From assembly GCA_019775845.1 (NCBI GenBank), contig JADQAV010000025.1:62001-126000 (forward strand): a stretch of DNA of 64,000 nt, given 5' to 3'. Position numbers and translations under genes: made by a program. This document shows, one piece after another, positions 21,850-34,241 of the stretch. The notes under the pieces were generated by a model. That model was not told the origin of the DNA, made no database searches, and worked only from the letters and a program-made list of their open reading frames with translations. How positions within the stretch are numbered: the stretch's first letter is position 1; every line of letters begins with the position of its first letter. The stretch is from Myrmaecium sp. VS I D KN 1. Taxonomy: Eukaryota; Ascomycota; Dothideomycetes; Valsariales; Valsariaceae.

Positions 21850-24138
21850 ATGGCCAACCACGGAGGAACGTCCGCTTTCGCTGCTTCGCACTCCTCCGCC
21901 TCTTCCACCACCGCCGTCCACCAGGACAACGACACCTTCGTCATGGCCTCCAGCCCCGTAGCGAATCGCAAGCGCGACGCCTACAAGCCTCGCATCATTA
22001 CCACCGTCGGTGCGAAGCCCGCTTGTCTCGTCAATGCGTCCGTCACCTACGTGGGAAACGAACAGATCTACGCATTCGGAGGATTCGACCAGTACACGGA
22101 TGAAGGTAGTAAAAAAATGCCACTCTGCGCTTTGAGGCCCTATCTGACACGCAGCTCATAGTCTACAATCATGTACTGCGCTTGAACCTGATCTCCCGCC
22201 AATGGAATCTCGTGGACAATTTCGGAGATATTCCCGGAGTAAGAATGGGTACGTGGAAAATATGTCTTAGCGGAGAATGTGTATGCAGCTGACACCTATC
22301 AAGGGCACACTGCATGCTTGTGGCAAGGCGATAAGCTAGTCGTGTTTGGCGGCGAGAACGAGCATCGAGCATACCTGTCGGATGTGATCATCTTCGATAT
22401 CAAGACGGCGCACTGGACCCAGCCGGAAGTACAGGGCCCCATACCAAGAGGCAGAGCGCGACACTCTGCGGTCATCCACGACGAGAAGCTATACATCAGT
22501 GGCGGCATTACCGGTGTGGAGAGCATCATTTCCGATGACATCTGCTATCTCGACCTGAAGACGTGGACATGGTCCCGCAGCTGGCGCTTCGTGCCTCGTT
22601 ACGACCATACGAGCTGGGTCTGGAATGGCAGGATATGGGTGTTTGGTGGCATTGGGGAGGAGAGTGAGAAGTCTAGCGAGCTGTGGTGGCTGGATATCCG
22701 GGGTAGCCCCACTTTCGAGGCGGCTATGGCGTACGGCTCGAACGACAGGCAAGCACTTGCCTCCAAATCTCACCGATTTCCCAATACATCAACCGTCACT
22801 GGGACGACAGGTTACCTTGCAAACTCTAGCAGCATCCAAGTTGGATCAAATCAACTCCTCACCCGCGCCGCGCCACTTGCACCTGGTTCGATATCATCTC
22901 TAAAATTTGTATTCGGCCCTGATCTCCCAGTCCAAAATCTGGGCACCCATTTCCACGTTTTCTCCTCCGGACAGTTGCTCGATTTCGCCACTCCCGCGAG
23001 CTCCATCTCTTCGCACGACTCCAGCCTGTCATCCTTGGACCTCGATCTGCTCCGTTGGCAGAAGCTAGCAGAAGGCAAGGAGCTATTCGACCCGGCATAT
23101 CGTTGGCACTACTGCACGCTGAACGAGGATGGCACACAGGCCTGGTTGTTAGGATGCCCCACTGAAACGACGAATGGTGGCGAAGAGCATGCTGGAGAAT
23201 ACTTGAGCGACGTTTTACCGATTGACCTAACCAGATACGGGCTTCTCGGAAATTCCCTGGCTCTTGAAGCTGCTAGTGCGTCTAATCGACTTTCGCTATC
23301 CGATACTATGTCAAGTTCGTCACTCTCTGGGATCGGAGCGGATCTCGCTCGCTGCTTTGATCAACCTCCCGAAACTGGGTCCGGTGCCGATTTCATTGTG
23401 ACAGGCGAGCGTGACGGTGACGATGATTCGGACGTCGGCGACAAGTCCGGTGCCACCTTCATCGGCAGTCCGGCGGAAGTCGCGCCCCAACAACCCTCCA
23501 AACCCATTCACGTCCACCGGATGATCTTACAAGCGCGCTGGCCGCACTTTGCACGCCTCTGGAATGCTCAAATGAGCGAGTTCCACACGAAAAAGCTACA
23601 TATCCCTGAGCCCTATAGTGCTGTTCGAGCCTTCCTATACTATCTATATACTGACTCCATCGCCGCGGACACCGAACACGGCCCGGACCTTCAGGACGTG
23701 GCGGGATTGCTGGTCATGGCTAACATATACGACATGCCGCGGCTGCGTGTCTTCTGCATCAACCGTCTGGTCAGGGAACTGGACGTCGAACACGCCGCCA
23801 TTATCTGGGAACGCGCGGGGACAGCGCAGGAGGAGTGGCTGCGGCGCAGGGCCGCCGCATATTGCATGATGCATTGGGGCCGTGTCGTACGAACGGAGGG
23901 CTTCAGGACGTTGCCGCGGCAGGCGCTGCTCGACCTTTGCGAGGAGGTTGATGTGGAAGGGAGGGTGATGAGCGGAGAGGAGCTGGAGGCAATCGGTGGA
24001 TTAGGCGGCAGCAGGATCGTTAGTGGGATCGCGTCCTACAAGAGAAGGCAGAGAAGCCAGGGGAGTGTGGCGGCACTGGTGAGTGATGATATGGATGATG
24101 AAGATGCTGACGGCGAGGAAGGGATGGATGTCAATTGA
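21850..24138 (+). CDS. Kelch-repeat BTB protein (Ral2-like)
   Basis: A 725-residue protein from three exons: 21850-22105, 22162-22248 and 22304-24138. The introns are 56 and 55 nt. The second ends in CAAG, preceded by a CTGAC branch site, which gives PGVRMGHTACLWQGDKLVVFGGEN. The total is a multiple of three. Kelch blades run from about 65 to 330 (QIYAFGGFDQYT, LVVFGGENEHRAYLSDV, LYISGGITG, IWVFGGIGEES). A BTB domain split by an acidic insertion follows at about 474-600 (GADFIVTG, then IHVHRMILQARWPHFARLW), then a BACK-like helical region and an acidic tail. The architecture resembles fission yeast Ral2, linked to Ras activation; orthology is not shown here. Confidence 0.85.
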
Positions 24139-26153
24139 GATCTTCCCCTTCCTCTCGCATGCCTTCCCTTCATTTCATTATCTACGTATTCCTCTGCAGT
24201 TCTTATCCCCATTTCCTCGTCTCATTTCCCCACTGGAAACGGATTATCTGCATCCTTTCTCTTTTTCTTAGGACCATGAGTATATCATGGTTTCATAACA
24301 CTTCACAACCCTCTGGGGGAACGTATGTGGCTTCAATCTCCCCCGTTTCTCTGCCCCAGGTCTTCATGTATTCTGCAACATTTCTCAGGTGCAATGGCGC
24401 GTGCTCAGGCGTCTCACTCTTTATTATCGGGATATGGGGATATGGATGGAACGGTAGTCGTAACAGCGGCGTATCCGGGATAGCTTTTCTTTTTTTTCTT
24501 CACCCCTTTTAACACGTCTTTCATAACTTCCACACCATGTTATTCCCTTTATTATCTCAGAATGGGGATATAACAGCTCGGACTGATCAGAGCGGGGAGT
24601 GGGCAACACAAAAAGTTGATTCGGGCATTCAATCGGGGTTAGGCTCTTTTTCTTTTCCCCCTCCAGTCGTGAGGGCGACTATCTCTGAAGTAAGGCGGAA
24701 GTGAATGATATCATGGCATTCATGCTTGAAGAATCAGTATTTTTGTTAAATCTTACCTCGTATCTAGACACGGGTGTTTGCTTAAATAGTGAGCAGCTCC
24801 CGTGCAGTTGAATACTCTCCATCAAACGTGATGCTCTCTATTATAGGTTATTATCCCTGATTCGCTTTATAGGCCCGTCTTAATGCTGTGCGCTATAGGA
24901 TTTTTAAGAAAAGAAAGGGCCTCTTTACTCACTCTACCGTCTCGTCTATAAGAATAAGACGTCCAGTAGATTTGCCTCCTGTATTCCCGGGCGAGACTGG
25001 TCTTCCTAGGGATAACCTATCTCCTTGAAGTATACCGCGTCTAAAGAGATATCTGTAACTCTAGAAACTCCCCTTCATTCTATAAGAACAAGACGCGCCT
25101 GCTTGCTCGCCCGCCTGCTCATTCACCCGCGCGTTCGCCCGCTCGCCCGTCTATCGCTCGTCCGCTCGCCTGTTCGCCCGCGTAGGCCTGCTCGCCCACC
25201 CGTTTCCCCGCCCGCTCGCTTGCTTACGGTTAGATATCACTGGAAAGATAAGGCCGAAAAAGAGTACCCGTCTCCTCTACTCCGGCCAGCGCTATCTGTC
25301 TGGCCCCATCGTCTGCCGGGCATCTAGACGAGACGCAAGAAAACAGCTCAGTGGTGCGACTTACTAGTTCAAAGCGCTGAAAATACCCTGGCCGTCTGGA
25401 CCATCTCCATGTATTGTCCCTACGGCGTGTACTGTGGATAGGTTCCTTATGCTATTTCTGAGAAGGTCTGAGCGGATTAGAGCTTGTCTGGAGGTATAGC
25501 GCGACGTATCTGAGAACATTATGGTGAGCAGGGAGGACCTTGTTAGAAGTAGGGCGATCCGGCGACGTGGAAGGGTAGCATGTCAAGGAGCTTCAAATGG
25601 TGCAAAGGGGACTGTAGGGCCCGGTAAAGAGACGACAAGGCCGGGTTTCACGTTGAGGGAGATAAGTACTAGAAGAGCTTGAAAGAGCGCTGATGAGTAG
25701 TAAGCAAGTAGATGGAACTTTCTACCTGGTATTATGGTTTTCGCTAGCGGAAGAAGAATTTAGATTATTATTAAGAATCCGAAGGCTAAATTACCTTTTA
25801 TAAAAATCTTACTAGATCTATTCGTCTGACCTTCGTACCGCTACGATCTAACTATATATAACTTTCTGATATAGTAGCGGGTATAGATGAGCCGCCTAGT
25901 ATACTATGTTTTAGTCTCTAGCCCCTGAAGTATCCACTGGCCCATTAGATTAGGCATATATATCTCTTATTATAGTAAGACCAAATCGTATCGGCGTATC
26001 TTACTATAGTAAGACCAAATCGAGTCGGCGTAATGATGAAAGAATAAGGGGGGATTGTTATTCTCCTCGAAACGGCTCTCTCTTTGCAAAGCATCCACAG
26101 ACGTTGCGAAAAGAGAGTTGTGAGCCCATGCTTTGATGATCGTATGCCATTTC
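24139..26153. other. Gene-poor region with AT-rich island
   Basis: After the kelch-BTB 3' UTR, sequence from about 24640 becomes AT-rich and lacks reading frames. It also holds a pyrimidine-rich CGCTCGCC-type simple repeat at 25095-25220 and a 28-base direct repeat at 25971-26032. The composition is like decayed repeat DNA affected by RIP, but no element family, ends or coding remnants could be recognised. Confidence 0.4.
25971..26032. repeat. 28-bp direct repeat pair
   Basis: Two copies of a 28-base unit starting TATAGTAAGACCAAATCG and ending TCGGCGTA lie at 25971-25998 and 26005-26032. They differ at two positions and are separated by 6 bases. Confidence 0.85.
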
Positions 26154-27847
26154 TTAAAACCAAGAATCCTCCTCTTCCTCCTCCGCCTCTTCCTTCTCTC
26201 CTGTCATCGACTGCTCCTTCCGCTGCTGTTGCTCACCCGCTCGCCTAAACGCAATCTCTACCTGCAACTCGACCACCACATTGGCCTTGACCGGATCCCC
26301 TCGTCGGAGGGCCGCACGAACGGCCCCCATCTTATCCTTCAAGAACCGCCGCACCGACGTCTTGAACCGGTCGAACTTCTCCTCCTCGGCCGGCTCTCCC
26401 GCATCGATGGCCATGGGAATCCGCTGCAGCCCGAGATCTGCACTACGCACGGACAGACACAGGTGCTGCATGGACGTACCCGCGTCGGCGCCGGTGCCGG
26501 CGGCGAGGTAGACGGAGGCGAGGAAGTCGCGGAAGCGCTCGGTGCTCAGCGGGTTGGCCCCGGATGTCATCCAGGGGATGACCTGCAGGCCTTCGCCGTC
26601 GCAACTCGTGGTGATGTCGTAGTACCAGGTGATGGCGGGTTTTAACGTGGAGCCGCTGCCGCTGCTGGCGACGGCCTTCGCGGCTTTGGGGGCGGGAGCG
26701 TGCTGGGTGGCGCGCGACTGGGCCAGAGGCTTTTGCTGAGAAGCCTCTGGGTTACTCCGCTTACTAGTACACTGGGGCTTCTCTGCGTTGCTCTTTACCC
26801 GACTTGAACCTTCCGCATCGGGCTTGTGACAAACGCTCAAGGTCCTACTCGAATCGCCAGGCTCACTATGGACACTTGTAGGGTCATCGATTCGTGAGCT
26901 ATGGTCAGTCGCGGAGGAAAGTCCACGACCTATGTGCAAAGGACTTGGCCCGTCCAGGTCATATTCCTCAAAGCCAGTGCGACTATAATTGACCGGAGGG
27001 TTGGACCGCCTGAGCGACTTTCGACGGCCGCGACCTTCATGGTCATCCTCTATCGAAGGCTCGATAGTCGACCTCTCGCTTCTGGAACGCTTGTCCTGGG
27101 GAGTAAGCTCAGCCTCATTGCTGATGCTTGCTTTCCGCTTTGGTAGCCTCGCTAACTGTGCTCCGGATCCGTTTGCCAGGGAGCCGTTGGCACGAGGCAG
27201 CTTGAGACGGACGATCAGCTTCTGATCCAAAGATACATTGTGTTAATAAAAGGATATATATCGGATCAGGATAGAAAGGGAAGAGATGTAAGGGAGAAAA
27301 AGGTAATGTACCTTTGGGGAAGTGGCAGGAACACATTTGATTGGAACGTCGCTCTCTAAGATCACTTTTGTATCTGGGAGAGATCTGCACGCTTTACTCC
27401 GTAGCTCGTAGTTGATATAGTCAAGTCCAGGTTCACTTGAGCCGGCGCTCTGGCCCACTCTGCCATACCTCACGTTGTTTTGACGATTAAGATTCTGCTG
27501 CACGATCAATTCTGCCAATTTCTGGCAAATCCTAGGCCGAAGTCAGTGTATCAGCCTTCCCGAACGCTGGAGAGGAGGCTTCACAGGTCTTCATCCCGGG
27601 AGTACTGCAGTTCGTGATCACATGAATCACGTGGAGGCCAAAATATGTTACCCCTGTTGCGCTGAACCAGGAATTCCTCTGTCATCGCTCTGAGCTCCTT
27701 CGCGGTCTCGCCATCGGCTAAGTCGACAAAGGTTCGGCCGCGCGGGTATCGACTCCTGAATTCTCTTAATTCCGTAACGAATCGAGATCGCAGTCCTGCA
27801 GACGGCAGGTCCAGCTGGTCGACAAGCTCGAAAACTCTGGCTCCCAT
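26154..27847 (-). CDS. Unrecognised nuclear-type protein
   Basis: I do not recognise this protein. The modelled exons are 27847-27585, 27531-27312 and 27221-26154, with introns of 53 nt (GTGAAG to CTAG) and 90 nt (GTACAT to CAG); these give 516 residues and a total divisible by three. The N-terminal part (MGARVFELVDQLDLPSAGL) is helical. The middle is Ser/Arg-rich with basic patches like nuclear localisation signals (LPKRKAS, RGRRKSLRRS). The C-terminal third (ITWYYDITTSCDGEGLQVI onward, about 360-490) looks folded, and the tail is acidic, ending EEEEEDSWF. The start is uncertain: the frame stays open to 28144 without an ATG, so an upstream exon may exist. Confidence 0.55.
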
Positions 27848-29407
27848 TCTGACCCTGAAAAGCTTTGCGGGGATAAGTGTGGGTGTCACGACTCTAGACA
27901 AGAGTTGCGGTGGTAGAAGGGAGATCCTGGTTGGTGAGCGATTCAAATATTCGCGATGGAAAGCCAGATTTGCTCGATCCAAGGGTTGAATACGGTGACT
28001 GTAAGGTGACGTGTTGGGATGATTGGGACTCGATGAAGAGGACGTGTACCGGGCATTGAAAGGAGAACATCTTATCTGTAGAACGCTGGGTAGGTGGTAC
28101 TTGCTGAGAGCAGGGAATCCCCCTACCTGATATGCATCACTCAATCAGCGCTGGTCAGGCTGAATCGACCTTTCATCTCAGGTTCACACCGATCAAGGAC
28201 CGTCGAGAGATTTCTCCTTGTCATGTGGCGCCCACCATCTAGCGGCATTAAACCATTGCAGCTTAGGAGGGTGGCACAGTACATCCTTCGAACCTCTCTG
28301 CTACGCCCTCCTGACGCAGTCGATAGTTTGCCTGATCCTTTGAACGTCTTAGATAGAGAAAGAGGGCAGTTCGGGGCACCTTGCCAGTATGTATCCTGTG
28401 AAGGGCGATGATCCTCCTCTTTGCAAAAGCAATGGAGGTGCAAGCCACGGCGCTTAGGGTAGGACAAGGCAGCCTATAGGCGCCTTTAAGCGGGACATAA
28501 TTCGGTTAGACCTCCTTCGTCCAACGACAAAGGAAATTAGCGGTGCCACCGGGCAACAGCAGGTACTATTAATACATGAGCTGCCGAGCTCCCGGCTTCG
28601 TGCAGATTCACGATCTGTAGCCTGGTCGAAAATGACACGTCACCCCTCGTAGAGGCAGGATGGGAGAGTTGGAGGAAAATCAATGCAGTCAATGAGACGG
28701 CAAGCTTGCGCGTCCCTGACTCGACGACCTTCAGCCTTGTCTGGACAGGCACGTTATTGTGGATCCCACGGTAGCCACAACGGCTGTGAATGAAGTCAAG
28801 GTTCATTGGAACTTGTATGTATTTAATCCTGCCTCGTTCACACCACGACTTCTTGCACCGGATAGACGCAGCCGGTACATAGCGTTGGTGTATAATAAAA
28901 AAGTGATAGATAGAGTGTCGAATGATAGGTATTCTAATGGAAGTAAAGTATCGTAAGAAGAGGTTGTTCACTGCAAAGAAAAGTCGTAAAGAAAGGAGAA
29001 CGACATGATGGGTGGAATAGTAATGCAATATCACAGATCACAAAGCGCGGACTGATCCGGCCCGAAACCTTTGATCTCCTCTGATACCACTCCTTTCTAT
29101 TATGCTACATTCAGGCCATGTGCATACCATCCATTATCTTTAACGCGCACAAAGCTATTATGAAATAAATGGGCATGCCCACAAACTGACTGTCGGAGTG
29201 TCGAAGAATATCATCAACGCCTAATTTTATCCCACACTCGTTCTTCCCGTGCCAGAAACAAGCCCAATTGCGGAGCACTCGCTGATCCAGTAATCTAGGA
29301 CTACACCACATGAGGATGTAGTTGTAAGCTGTACCAGCAGATGGGAACCCATGACCTCGAGGAATTTATGCCAGATGTCGGGAGATTTCCAGAGCACATC
29401 GCCGCTA
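27848..29407. other. Intergenic, possibly with 5' exon of the gene to the left
   Basis: The reading frame of the minus-strand gene remains open to 28144 with plausible Ser/Pro-rich coding character but no ATG. The rest (28145-29407) has no frame I can support. Confidence 0.35.
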
Positions 29408-30599
29408 TCACAACTGAACTTTAGCGAAGCTGCGACAGAAGGAAGTCGCAAGCCTGCTCGAGCTCGAGTCCAGCGGCTCCGCATCCATATTCGCCAGCAT
29501 ATCCGCGAAGTCGGGAGGCGCCGGGGCCTGGGTCGGCATGGCTTTCTGGCTCGGAGTCTCGACGGATTGCGGCTGAGTCCGGTCGGCCAGCTTGATGGTT
29601 CGGTTGGCCTGCTTGCTGGCCTGCTTGCTGGCTCGGTTCGCCTGCTTCTTGGCTCTCCTGCTGATGGTGTGGGTTGGTCCGGACGGAGAAGGATGCTTTT
29701 TGCCTGGCTTGTTCTGACGCTGCTTCTGTAGGACCGTGGCCTGAGTTAGTGACTGTTCAGTCTGAACGACGGATCATGAGATGAGAGGGACGTGCCTTGA
29801 CTTGGTTATAAACCTTCACGGGGCGCTGGAGCACCCTCTCCACTTCCGGGAGCGTGGCGGGCATTCCGGAAAGGGAGTGGTGCATGATGAGATGGTAGTC
29901 AAGCGGATTAGCTAGGTGATGGTCCCGCATGCTACGGAACATCAGCATGAGGTGTTCATAGATGCTATTGATATTGGCTAATTAGTCAAGAAGACCTACG
30001 CACGCTGCAGCGGAAACTCACCGATCCTCGTCGTGTTCGATGCGAGGCCGATCGCAGACCATCGGCCGATGGACGCAAGTCACCGTTGCCTTTTTACATG
30101 CCTTGCAGTGACGGCGTTTCTTGGACGGAGCGCGGTCCGGCCAAAGACGCTTGGCGTTACTGGCTATGAACTGGCGGGCGATCATGGAGAGTTCTTTCTC
30201 ACTGAGGACGCGGTGCTGAGAGTTGTGAAACACGAACGAGCGGTGGAAGACGGTGAAGTACGCTCTGTCGGAGTAGCGTAGAGTCATGCGAAGCGGGCAG
30301 TTAAAACCTGTGGCCTTTGGATACCCAAGCTCCTTATAAGCAAGCTCGATTGCACGCTTGCAGTCCTGAACAGAGATGTCTCCGACCGGAGCAGGCTCTT
30401 GCGAGTTGTCTGCCACGTTTGCGTCTTCAGGGAGTTGATCAATTGGGATACCTTGGGGTTGTGACTCCATCCTTGCGTCCTGCGAGACTTGCTCTTCTGT
30501 CGTACGCTCGACTTCTTCCTCTGACGATACGACTTCACCTTGCATTGCAGTCAGTGCCGGTCGCCAAACGATTACCTGCAAAGACGTGTCGATGAACAT
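29408..30599 (-). CDS. Unrecognised protein with Cys-rich motif and basic repeats
   Basis: A 354-residue model from three exons: 30599-30022, 29964-29796 and 29725-29408. Intron 1 (57 nt) is a clear GT-AG intron. Intron 2 is best read as GCACGT to CTACAG (70 nt, GC-AG), although a weak GT donor three codons upstream is possible. Total length is a multiple of three. The N-terminus is acidic. A central region (RAIELAYKELGYPKATGFNCPLRMTL) leads to a CxxC-containing basic stretch (RHCKACKKATVTCVHRPMVC, about 165-184) that could bind zinc. The C-terminal tail has Lys/Gln/Ala repeats (KQANRASKQASKQANR). No family was recognised. The start could also be the ATG at 30545. Confidence 0.5.
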
Positions 30600-32574
30600 C
30601 CTAACCTTCGAGGATTGTGGCCGCTTGAATGAGGGTTGTTGTAAAGGAACGGTAGAACTTCGATAGTGAAAGGTCGGTTATAGTAAGTCAAGAAAGCAGG
30701 TTTCGATTCTTGCCTGGACTTTCGACAAGGCGAAGTAACTTGACAACCCGAGGTCACGCTAGCCTATTACGTCTTTTTATGAGCGGGCGATGACTGGTCC
30801 ATAGTCTGAGCCGTTTGCCTATTGTTAGCTGCGTCACTTTCTGCTATTCTGACAAATGAATAGGTAACAAACGGATGTCGCTCTAGCGCATGCTCGAACT
30901 TCCTGACGGACTTGATTACAGTTGATCGGCTACCTCCCGCAAGCTACATGCAAAGAACTGGATATATAGCAATGACACCGCAAGAGATGCCGTACGCACC
31001 GATTCAAAGCTTTCGTCGCGTCTGGGCTATTACTCTAACCCCAACCCTCGGGACGCACAGCTCAGACCGGCACACTTGCCTTCAGCCTATTTTCGTTCAG
31101 AAGCCGCAGTTATGTATATACATTGCGATCATGCGTCAGTCTAAGTATCACGCTACCTTTAGGACTGATATAAATAGGATCACCGCTTACGTCGTCGTGA
31201 GTAAAAGTCGTTAGTATAATTACAAAGTCAGTGACGTCCTCACCAGCGGAGTAACTCTAGCTAATATCACATTTCCCCATACGTAAGGATACTTAACTTA
31301 CTATACCGCACTCGAAGAGCTGATAGTAAGGGTATAGTAGTTGAATATATTGCTACCCATATGGATTCTACATGAAGGTGGAGGAAAAGGAAGTATAGAA
31401 TCTAAACCACGAGTATAGAAACTCACTTGATGTTATAACAAGAGATATAAAGTAGAAAAGATATATTAACGACATCTAAGAAACTTCCGGGCACAGCGGT
31501 ATCGCCTGTCGCGTCGCAGTCTTCATCGGGTTGTGTGTCGTAAGTGGGTAGGTGAGGGCGGACATCTCGAACCTAAGTTTGGGTATACCTAAAATTAGGT
31601 ACGAAAGTCCAGCTCGCGCGACCTTTTCCCACCCAAATTATATATAATCGAAATAGAGAGACGAGAAAGAAGGACAAGGAGGACTAATAGTATCTAAGGA
31701 ATTCCTAGACGTAGTGGTTTTATCGTCGCGGAGTAACTTCTTTTATATTAGATAGCTTAAGTAATAGCTGTATAATAGTAGTAATTAGTATAATTTAATT
31801 TAATTTAATATAATAGAAGAGTAAGTATTATAAATTCTTCTCCAGCTTACCCGGCTTCTAACTTTATTAGTAAATTATATAACTTTATTGTATTTTATAG
31901 GTATCTTATGTCATATCTAATTCAGTATAAATCAAGATAATAAGACATCTTAACTCCTATTTTATATAGCTCCTCAAAACTATCCAGTACACCGGGTTTC
32001 AGAATCGTAGGAACGGAGCTTTTTAGGCAGACCGCTCCCTCCCCTCCAATCCCCTCTACCTATTCACGCCAGGAAAGCTGGAGAGGGTCCATAGTTACAG
32101 CGACTATGAGAAGGTTATGCGAGGCTCTAATCTAATATCTTACTTTCGAATAGTCGTAAAGAACTCTACCAACGCCTGCGAGGACAAGAGGCATGTAGCA
32201 TCGGGACCTTACTACGCAGTAATGATAATAATAAGTAATCGGTTAACCCGGTTATCTGAAGCACTGAAGCAAGAGTTTGTATAACAGTATTATATAGTTT
32301 ATATTATCGTCGTTATTATCGTCGGTATTTTGATGTAGCACGCTATTTTCATCTCGTAGGAAATTTTGGGTATCTGAATCACCTCCAGCTCGCTCGCGCT
32401 TTTACTTTTCCCCCTCTCTCCCCCAAACAACGCCAACGATGATTTTTGGCCAGGAGCCAACTGCTTGCAGCACCATACCTCCACAGAACCGGTAAAGAAA
32501 ACAGCAAAATCGAGGGGTGAAGGAATAAAAAGTAAAACAAGAAGAACATCACGCCAACCCTAACCCCCCTCATC
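30600..32574. other. AT-rich, gene-poor island
   Basis: From about 31140 to 32340 the sequence is strongly AT-rich, with runs such as TAATTTAATTTAATTTAATA near 31790-31812 and no open frames. It resembles RIP-type degraded repeat DNA. No terminal repeats, target duplication or coding remnant could be identified, so no element is named. Confidence 0.4.
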
Positions 32575-34241
32575 TCAATCCTTAACACCCCTCCCACCCC
32601 TTTGTCGTCCAGCAGCAGCATCCGCCACCCACGGCCTCCTCTCATACCCCGGCGGCTCATCGCCCTGCTCAGGAAGCGACGCGACCTGCAACACCACGGG
32701 CCCATTCGCCCCCTCCTCCTCATCAGGGCCAGCAGGCTCCTCCAATCCCCATTCAGCCGCGCGTCTCCGCTCCGCCGTCCACGACCGCTCCGCGGCGAGT
32801 TTCTGCAACCCCGCCTCGCTGCCGGCCGCCGTGATCTGAACGGGGAGTTTGAGGAGCAAGGTCGGGGGGCTGAGGGGTCCGGCGCCGCCGGCGCCGACGC
32901 CGGCGACGCTGAGGGCGAGTTGGAGCCGGTAGATGCGGGAGAGGAGGCAGGAGTGGAAGGTGGGGAGGAAGTTCTTGTTGGCGGGGAGGGCGATGGGGAT
33001 GCGGAGGGTGGCGGTGTAGTGGTGGGAGGTGGTGGGCGCGGTGGTGGAGATGGTGGTGGTGTCGCTGAGGGCGGAGCTGCGGCGGGAGCAGGAGGGGCCG
33101 GATGGGTCGTGGCGGGTCCAGGGGGTGGTGGTGAGGCGGAGGCTGCTGAGGGGGATGGTATGGGTGTAGGCGCTTTGGTTGGGGTCGTAGGCGCCGTCGG
33201 CTTTGGAAGGGAAGTTCTTGCGTGGTTTCGTGGCGAAGAAGGTTGTGGCTTTGAGCTTGGTGGTGAGGGAGGAGAGGAGAGGCGGTTGAGCGGCGGGTGT
33301 GGCGGGGTCGAATCGTAGGTGGACTTGCGCGACAGTGGTGACTGGGTCGCTCTTGGGGGTTTGAGTGTCGGGGACACGGAGAGCTGTTGGCTGTACAGCT
33401 TCCATCGTGAGTGTGCCGAGCCTCCCTTGGAACATGCCCTTGCGAATGACCTTCTCCTGCCTGAGTCGATATTCCTCCAGCCCGTCCACGTTCAGCGGCG
33501 GTTGCTCTTCGAACACTGGCCGCACTCGCACCTTGCGTAACTTCTCGTGGATGACCATATGAGCACCATCCGACTCTCGCGTCTTTAAGACCCGCACTTG
33601 AATGCCGTAGATGACCTTGGCGACCTCCGGAGCCATGTCATCCAGGAGGGTCGCTCCGGAGCCGGAAACATCTGCGTCACCTAGACTGGGCGGCAGCTGC
33701 AGGTGTGCTTCCCGAACTTGATCGTTGGCAGTCTCGTGTGGGCATGACTTCGGCAGTAACTGGTCCGGAATGACGAACGTGAAGGGCAGGGCATAGGGCT
33801 TCCCAGCTTCTAGAACCCGTGGGTGAGGAAGGGTCGACGCATCGATGGGTTGGACAAGCTTGAGGAACCGGTGAGTCGATTCAACTGCTCCTGAGGCTGA
33901 CGCTGAGGCGGCCCACTTCTCAAGGGTGATCTTGGAGAATCCTGGGTGGTAGAATGATTAGATACGGCTGAGTTTGAAGCAGAAATCTGGACTCACGCAC
34001 CGACAAAAGATAGTTCGAGGGCATCGAATCGGATTTCCACTGCTGGAGTGATGGTGACTGTTCCCTTGAGGGTATCCATTGTTGAGTAGGACATCATATA
34101 GGAGCCGGGAGTTTCATGGGCGCCCTCCAGCAGAATCTCGATCAGCGGCTCCGCCTTTGTGGAGAGGTTGCGCATCCTTGTCCCGGACTGGCTGGGCCGA
34201 GAAGCGGGCATGCTTGAGGTTGAGGAAGAAGAGGACGACAT
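32575..34241 (-). CDS. Arrestin-like protein
   Basis: A 535-residue protein from two exons, 34241-34001 and 33941-32575, with a 59-nt intron (GTGCGT to CCAG); the join reads ALELSFVGFSKITLEKW and the total is a multiple of three. The N-terminal arrestin-like beta-sandwich includes EPLIEILLEGAHETPGSYMM, GTVTITPAVEIRFDALELSF and YALPFTFVIPDQLLPKSC, a signature I associate with fungal arrestin-domain (Bul/ART-like) proteins. The second sandwich runs to about residue 450, interrupted by Thr/Ser-rich inserts. The C-terminus is disordered and acidic, then basic. Fungal arrestins typically link plasma-membrane transporters to a Rsp5-type ubiquitin ligase; no clear PPxY motif was seen, so partner binding is unproven. 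Confidence 0.78.
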
